This document shows, one piece after another, positions 44,305 through 48,899 of a stretch of DNA of 48,899 nt. Under the pieces are notes generated by a model. It was not told the DNA's origin. It made no database searches and worked only from the letters and a program-made list of their open reading frames with translations. The number at the start of each line of letters is the position of its first letter. Within the stretch, counting starts at the first letter, position 1. This DNA is from Klebsiella pneumoniae. Its GTDB lineage: Bacteria; Pseudomonadota; Gammaproteobacteria; Pseudomonadales; Pseudohongiellaceae. The stretch covers positions 1 to 48,899 of the forward strand of contig CAMBPO010000014.1 in NCBI GenBank assembly GCA_945869725.1, in the 5' to 3' direction. The translations under genes and the position numbers were made by a program.

Positions 44305-45425
44305 GCAAGCCCGACGGCTGCGCTCATAAAGGCCAGCTTTGGAGCCACCATGATTGCCCGTAACCCAGGCATCCAACCGCCGGTATCGCTTAAAAAATGC
44401 GCAAATTCATCGCCACTCAAGCGCTGAGCCATGGCCATAAACAGCGTTTCAAGTTGGTCCGGGCGATCCTTCGTCACTTTTAAAAAAACCTTGTCCATCC
44501 AGTCAGTTCTGCGGGAAAAAGGTGATCTTGTCTCTGGCTGCTGACCCGCCGAAAGCTGTGAAGCCATGAAGGCTGCTTGCCGCTCAATCCCTTGAAATGC
44601 ATATCCGGTTGACGCCCGCGCGGCACCACCGGCCAAACCGCACCGGGGGATGCCAGGTTCTAGCGCAATGACTGGCCCCATTGGCAATACACCTGACTCA
44701 CTTTTTTCGGGATCAATTGTTAACCTTAAGTCAAAGTGCTGCCGGAGCCAGGCGCTGACGCAGTGGTGATAGTCAGACTCGGCCTGCAGCCGCGTGCTGA
44801 ACGTCGTCGCCTCAACCAGTAACTGACTTGATGTCAGCGGCAAGACATAAATGAAGGTAACGCCGTCTGTGGCAATTGGAGTCACATCAAAGTCCATTAA
44901 CATCGGCGCGGCCAGACCATGCGGACGCGGCAAGTCAACCACGCTGCCCCAGAATTGCTGCTTCACGGTAGCCTCTGGTATGTGTGGCGCCCGCGTGTCA
45001 ATGACAGTTGTGGCGGTGATAGCCTGATCACTCGTGTACACAACATGGTTTGCAGGATTGATATCCATTCGGGTTACCACTGCAGGTGCCAGGTGGCATC
45101 CACAATCAACCAGTTTTTTGCGTAAATGTTCCTTGTAAAGTCTGGCGTCCAGTGACACATAACGCTGATGGTGGGCATGGTGACTTGAATGACCGGAACG
45201 TCGGTGATTAAAACTCCAGCTCTGCCATTGATGAGTCAAAAAAGATTCGTAACCTACGGCAGCATTGTTATCGATCCAAAAGCTCAGGCGTTGATTACGA
45301 TGATCTTCAGGACCGATAAGCGACACGGTCATCGCAGGATTGCTTTTAACAATTTTGTTTGCCAGCGTTAACCCCGCCACACCGGCGCCGATGATGGCAA
45401 CATCTGTGCGTTTAGATGTCGGCAT
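44283..45425 (-). CDS. crtY: Lycopene beta-cyclase
   Basis: 380-residue flavoprotein that closes both ends of lycopene to give beta-carotene. The start ATG 45425 overlaps the phytoene synthase gene by 14 bases. Visible motifs are the dinucleotide fold DVAIIGAGVAGLTLA (GxGxxG at 13-18), a FWIDNNA segment typical of the CrtY type, VIDTRAP, MDFDV, FIYVLPLTSSQLLVEATTFS and AGGAARASTGYAFQGIER in the C-terminal half. Length matches the family. Confidence 0.95.
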   Translation of the reverse strand: MPTSKRTDVAIIGAGVAGLTLANKIVKSNPAMTVSLIGPEDHRNQRLSFWIDNNAAVGYESFLTHQWQSWSFNHRRSGHSSHHAHHQRYVSLDARLYKEHLRKKLVDCGCHLAPAVVTRMDINPANHVVYTSDQAITATTVIDTRAPHIPEATVKQQFWGSVVDLPRPHGLAAPMLMDFDVTPIATDGVTFIYVLPLTSSQLLVEATTFSTRLQAESDYHHCVSAWLRQHFDLRLTIDPEKSESGVLPMGPVIALEPGIPRCGLAGGAARASTGYAFQGIERQAAFMASQLSAGQQPETRSPFSRRTDWMDKVFLKVTKDRPDQLETLFMAMAQRLSGDEFAHFLSDTGGWMPGLRAIMVAPKLAFMSAAVGLAWARSWS

Positions 45426-46329
45426 AGGGCATCCCGGCAAGATGAACATGTAGCTTACGATCGTGTGCTTTGTCTGGCGTCGGTGTGGCCTTAAGCGGCA
45501 GCGAGCAGAGGACCGGTAGCGCCGACAGTGTCATCAGCAATTTCTGTTGTGTTGAGATAACCGTTCGTCCTCGCCACCACTGGCAACCGTGTTGTCGGAG
45601 CTGGCGGCCGATAGCTCGGTACAAGATGGCGGCAAGATAGATCGCGATCCTGCTTCCGCGTGGCAGGTAAGTCAGACCTGCGATCCCTGACTCATAAAAT
45701 CGCTCTGCGCGCTCCAGTTGCAAATCTATCACCCTGGCAACCTGGTCGCGGGTGTCAACAGAGGCGCCCGCTAGTGATTCAACGGGGATATCTACCGGAA
45801 GATATCGTCTGCCGATGACCGCATCCTCTAAGACATCTCTCGATATGTTCGTTAACTGCATAGCAATCCCGAGATCGATTGCGAACGGCAGTGCTTCGAC
45901 ATCGCGGACCCCAAGCACAGAGCACATCATGATGCCCACGGTACCTGCGACGCGGTAACAATACCTGTCCAGCGCCTGCTGATCGCTGAGTTCTACCCGG
46001 GAGGTATCCTGAATCATTCCATCAATCAAGCTCATCACCGCCGCAGTGTCGACACCATGCGCGCCAATCAAGTGCCGGAACAGTGCTGACACTGAGTGAA
46101 TATCCGCTGTGTCTGCCTGTGAAATCTCAAGTTGAATTGTTGTGAGCGTGCGTCGGATAGCCTCTTTGTCCCGACTGTTGTTATCGGCGATATCGTCAAG
46201 TTGACGACATCCTGAGTACAACAGAGCGGCCAACGCTGCCTTGTCTTTGCCAAGGAAAAAGCTCGCCCAGTAAAACGTTTTCCCATTTGCTGACAGCGAC
46301 GCCATTGCTTGTGTAGACACGCCTGCCAT
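45412..46329 (-). CDS. crtB: Phytoene synthase
   Basis: 305-residue enzyme joining two geranylgeranyl diphosphates head-to-head into phytoene, the first committed carotenoid step. Both aspartate-rich metal motifs are intact: DDIAD at 45-49 (CRQLDDIADN) and NISRD at 161-165 followed by VLED. YLPVDIP and the RAERFYESGIAGLTYLP segment are typical. The start is not settled: ATG 46329 lies right against an AAGG, and GTG 46320 has better spacing. The gene follows crtI by three bases and overlaps crtY. Confidence 0.96.
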   Translation of the reverse strand: MAGVSTQAMASLSANGKTFYWASFFLGKDKAALAALLYSGCRQLDDIADNNSRDKEAIRRTLTTIQLEISQADTADIHSVSALFRHLIGAHGVDTAAVMSLIDGMIQDTSRVELSDQQALDRYCYRVAGTVGIMMCSVLGVRDVEALPFAIDLGIAMQLTNISRDVLEDAVIGRRYLPVDIPVESLAGASVDTRDQVARVIDLQLERAERFYESGIAGLTYLPRGSRIAIYLAAILYRAIGRQLRQHGCQWWRGRTVISTQQKLLMTLSALPVLCSLPLKATPTPDKAHDRKLHVHLAGMPYADI

Positions 46330-46332
46330 CCT

Positions 46333-47808
46333 TCAGGTGGTCGCACCATTCAACAGGTTTTCCACTACTTTTGCCGAGGACAACACACCCGGCAGTCCAG
46401 CACCGGGGTGTGTGCCCGCGCCTGTAAAGTAGAGGTTGGGGATATCCGGATCGCGGTTGTGATAGCGGAAATAGGCAGATTGCGTAAGCGTTGGTGCAAT
46501 GGAGAAGCCGGCACCGTACTCAGAACGGTATCGGTTTTTAAAGTCCTGCGGGGTCATCCAGAAGTCAGCACAGATGGTGTCTCTGAGTCCCGGCAAAATT
46601 GTGCGGTCCAACGCCGCCACGATGCGATCACGCAGTGCGGGCCCCTCAACGGACCAGTCAGTTCCGGATAACAGATTTGAGACCGGGCATAACACATAGA
46701 AGCTGTCACAATCCGGCGGCGCGAAACTTGGATCCGTAGCAGTCGGGCGGTGCAGATACAGGGAAAAGTCGTCAGGGATAACATGCCTGTCAAAAATATC
46801 TGCCAATAACTCCTTATGCCTCGGGCCTAACCAGATTGTGTGATGGGCAATGTCAGAATAGGTTTTTCGTGTGCCGAAGTATAAGACGTAAAGCCCCATC
46901 GAATACTGTGTCGCAGCATCCGGCCGGCGAATGGGTTGACGCTTGAGATGTGAGGGTAACAACGCCCGATAAGCGTGAGGCGCATCGCCATTAAAGATGA
47001 CGTTATCGGCTGATATCACCTCACCTCCGCTCAAGGTAACGCCCGTGGCCCGACCATCGTTAATATTGATCTGATCAACATCACTGTTGAGGCGTATCGC
47101 AATACCCTCTTCAACCATCAATTGCTTCAGCGCCGCCACCAACGCACCGGTTCCCCCCATACAAAAATGAATACCCCATTTTCGTTCCAGGTAATGAATC
47201 AGCGTATAGATAGACGTTGTGGTGAACGGATTTCCGCCCACTAACAGCGGATGAACTGAGAACACTTTGCGAAGATGTTCGTTTTTTATAAATTTACTGA
47301 CCAGACCATAAACAGTTAAATAGCTCTTCAGGCGAATTAATGCAGGGGCCTGCGACATCATTGACGAAAAGCGGGTGAACGGCTTGCTGGAAAGTTCGTC
47401 AAATCCAACTTTAAATATTTTTTCAGATAATTTAAGTAAGGCTTTATAACCAGCGACATCAGCTTCGTTAAATCGGGCGATCTCACGATACGTGTGCTCG
47501 ATATCACCTTTGTAGGTGAAATGCTGCTGATCATCAAAATAGAATTCGTACCAGGTATCGAGCGGCACAAATGTCGCGTAGTTGTTTAATTGTTTACCAA
47601 ACAACTCAAATAATTCTTCGAACATAAAGGGTGCGGTGATGACCGTGGGTCCCGCATCATGGCGAAAGCCTTCTTTTTCAAATACCTGCGCTCGCCCGCC
47701 TAACTGATCAAGACGATCAAGTAATGTGACCTTGTGCCCCATGGCGCGGCAACGCAATGCCACTGCTATACCGCCGAAACCTGCACCCACAACCAAGGTA
47801 TCGGTCAA
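46333..47808 (-). CDS. crtI: Phytoene desaturase
   Basis: 491-residue flavoenzyme introducing four double bonds into phytoene to give lycopene. The N-terminal FAD fold TLVVGAGFGGIAVALRCRAMGHKVTLLDRLDQLGGRA and the HDAGPTVITAP segment are diagnostic, and the C-terminal bacterial-desaturase signature appears as NLYFTGAGTHPGAGLPGVLSSAKV. It overlaps crtE by four bases (ATGA) and is followed by crtB three bases later. No other desaturase, hydroxylase or ketolase is in the window, so the pathway is aimed at beta-carotene. Confidence 0.96.
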   Translation of the reverse strand: MTDTLVVGAGFGGIAVALRCRAMGHKVTLLDRLDQLGGRAQVFEKEGFRHDAGPTVITAPFMFEELFELFGKQLNNYATFVPLDTWYEFYFDDQQHFTYKGDIEHTYREIARFNEADVAGYKALLKLSEKIFKVGFDELSSKPFTRFSSMMSQAPALIRLKSYLTVYGLVSKFIKNEHLRKVFSVHPLLVGGNPFTTTSIYTLIHYLERKWGIHFCMGGTGALVAALKQLMVEEGIAIRLNSDVDQININDGRATGVTLSGGEVISADNVIFNGDAPHAYRALLPSHLKRQPIRRPDAATQYSMGLYVLYFGTRKTYSDIAHHTIWLGPRHKELLADIFDRHVIPDDFSLYLHRPTATDPSFAPPDCDSFYVLCPVSNLLSGTDWSVEGPALRDRIVAALDRTILPGLRDTICADFWMTPQDFKNRYRSEYGAGFSIAPTLTQSAYFRYHNRDPDIPNLYFTGAGTHPGAGLPGVLSSAKVVENLLNGATT

Positions 47809-48833
47809 CTGTTTAAATCCTTTCTGATCAATACAGCGGCATTTGTGACTGTCAGTTCTGAATCAAGCCATTGATGGAACTTCGACAGTACACTCTGTAT
47901 CTCGCAGGGCAGTCGGTTCAGCTCGTTGCTTGCGGTATTAAAGTGAAACTGCAGTCGTTGCGCAGTGTAGGCAAGCGATTGGGATTGCCTGACAAACTGC
48001 CACCACTGCAAAGATTCCGGCGAATTGCATGACACTTTTGCTGATCGTATCCGATCGCTCCATTGGTCGAACCTTGCTTGCACCGGCGCATTTAAACTAT
48101 CTCTGAAACACGCTATCAACGCGTTGGGGCGACAATTAGCCAGGTCAGAGCAGAGTTCGTTGTTGCTTTGTGATGCTAAATAGTTGTGCAAGTCATTAAT
48201 GATCTGAAAGCAGGTGGCTGCATTGGCGAAGTAGGATTCTACCCGTTGGTGATCAACAGCATATCCGGTGAGGGTGGCAGCGCCAGTGATCGGCAGACTC
48301 AGCAGCGGTGATGTCTTCTGCACCGCAATTTCGCAGTATCGGCTCCATGATGGGTAGCCCGACATATTAAATTCAGACGCTTGCCCACCCGTCGATTTTG
48401 TTACCGCATCACATAACATGACGACGGTTTTCGGGTTTGCCATCGCCGCCAAACGAAATGCGGTGGAGATATAGTAGTCGCCCAGACAAACTGCCAAGGC
48501 CTCGCCGTGCAGTTTAAATACTGTTTGCTGGCCCCGACGCTCTGCGTCGCCATCGCACAGATCATCATGCACTAGCGACGCATCATGCATCAGTTCTACA
48601 GCAGCTGCCCAGGTAATAGCGGTGTCAAAATCAGCCCCGAATAATGATGCCGCCTGAAATGCCATTCGGCCTCGAAGTCTTTTTCCTTCTATTGCCAGAT
48701 GAGCTTTCGAAATTTCTCGCAAGGCTGTCGGTGCATCCGCGGTTGCCTCGCATAACCTGCTGGAAATCCACTGGCTGATTTCGGAAGATTTTTGCATCGC
48801 ATGATCAATTCTGATGGTGTTGGTTAAGCTCAT
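47805..48833 (-). CDS. crtE: Geranylgeranyl diphosphate synthase
   Basis: 342-residue prenyl chain elongation enzyme expected to make geranylgeranyl diphosphate. The start ATG 48833 follows a GGAT site; a GTG at 48845 is also in frame. The first aspartate-rich motif is intact, DDLCD at 90-94 with R99-R100 (AERRGQQT). The second motif, usually FQxxDDxxD, reads FQIINDLHN (209-217), with only one aspartate kept. A K-T-like pair appears earlier (VQKTSPLL). The enzyme heads the operon crtE-crtI-crtB-crtY-blh-fni. The window ends 66 bases upstream, an AT-rich stretch that should hold its promoter or the end of an upstream gene. Confidence 0.9.
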   Translation of the reverse strand: MSLTNTIRIDHAMQKSSEISQWISSRLCEATADAPTALREISKAHLAIEGKRLRGRMAFQAASLFGADFDTAITWAAAVELMHDASLVHDDLCDGDAERRGQQTVFKLHGEALAVCLGDYYISTAFRLAAMANPKTVVMLCDAVTKSTGGQASEFNMSGYPSWSRYCEIAVQKTSPLLSLPITGAATLTGYAVDHQRVESYFANAATCFQIINDLHNYLASQSNNELCSDLANCRPNALIACFRDSLNAPVQARFDQWSDRIRSAKVSCNSPESLQWWQFVRQSQSLAYTAQRLQFHFNTASNELNRLPCEIQSVLSKFHQWLDSELTVTNAAVLIRKDLNS

Positions 48834-48899
48834 ACAAAAATCCACAGCTTATTTTATTTGTTTAACAACGTTTACGCACTGCAGATATGTTTGGGATCA

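Overview
The window reads as a chromosome segment of a TonB-receptor-rich, aerobic and probably marine gammaproteobacterium. This is an inference from gene content: three TonB-dependent outer-membrane receptors, many exported hydrolases, a sulfatase with its own maturase, sodium-coupled transporters, PQQ sugar dehydrogenase and a complete retinal biosynthesis cluster. The genus cannot be fixed from this sequence alone. Genes are densely packed, often with 4-base ATGA overlaps. I saw no rRNA, tRNA, CRISPR array, insertion sequence or phage gene.

Layout. 226-4440 (+): a three-gene operon of TonB receptor, four-helix PepSY protein with a histidine-rich tail, and a small exported protein, probably for metal or metallophore uptake. 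4483-7397 (-): acyl-CoA ligase translationally coupled to a membrane-spanning winged-helix regulator. 7495-9074 (-): an exported SAM-methyltransferase-like protein and a YceI protein. 9198-10352 (+): a PQQ sugar dehydrogenase. 10397-13260 (-): polyphosphate kinase, preceded by a good Pho-box candidate, and a nitroreductase. 13487-14518 (+): an exported protein of unknown function with a probable TTG start. 15002-16768 (-): an exported three-part protein with a thioredoxin-like domain lacking its cysteines, a CxxCH haem site and a copper monooxygenase (PHM-like) module with all copper ligands. 16934-20861 (-): TonB receptor, SGNH hydrolase and a 56-residue zinc-ribbon (DUF2256-type) protein. 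21133-23839 (+): M14 carboxypeptidase and beta-lactamase-fold serine hydrolase. 23921-26185 (-): a third TonB receptor.

26384-29981 (-): metallo-beta-lactamase-fold hydrolase, coniferyl-type aldehyde dehydrogenase and a second such hydrolase. 30079-30489 (+): a small membrane protein. 30449-33246 (-): exported formylglycine-generating enzyme followed by a membrane-anchored sulfatase carrying the CxPxR site that this enzyme modifies. 33348-34769 (+): a double thioredoxin-fold (DsbA/kappa-GST type) protein. 34729-39637 (-): sodium:solute symporter, Gfo/Idh/MocA oxidoreductase, aldo/keto reductase and SyrP-like TauD dioxygenase, which looks like a substrate uptake and conversion operon. 39818-42408 (+): an NhaC-type antiporter coupled to a LYS1-type saccharopine dehydrogenase.

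42452-48833 (-): crtE-crtI-crtB-crtY-blh-fni, in transcription order. Together they supply isoprenoid precursor, build GGPP, phytoene, lycopene and beta-carotene, and cleave beta-carotene to retinal. No opsin is present inside the window. In known proteorhodopsin photosystem clusters the opsin often precedes crtE, which here would put it just past the right edge.

A recurring oddity is short in-frame tandem duplication (12-42 bases) in signal peptides, linkers or tails of at least five genes.
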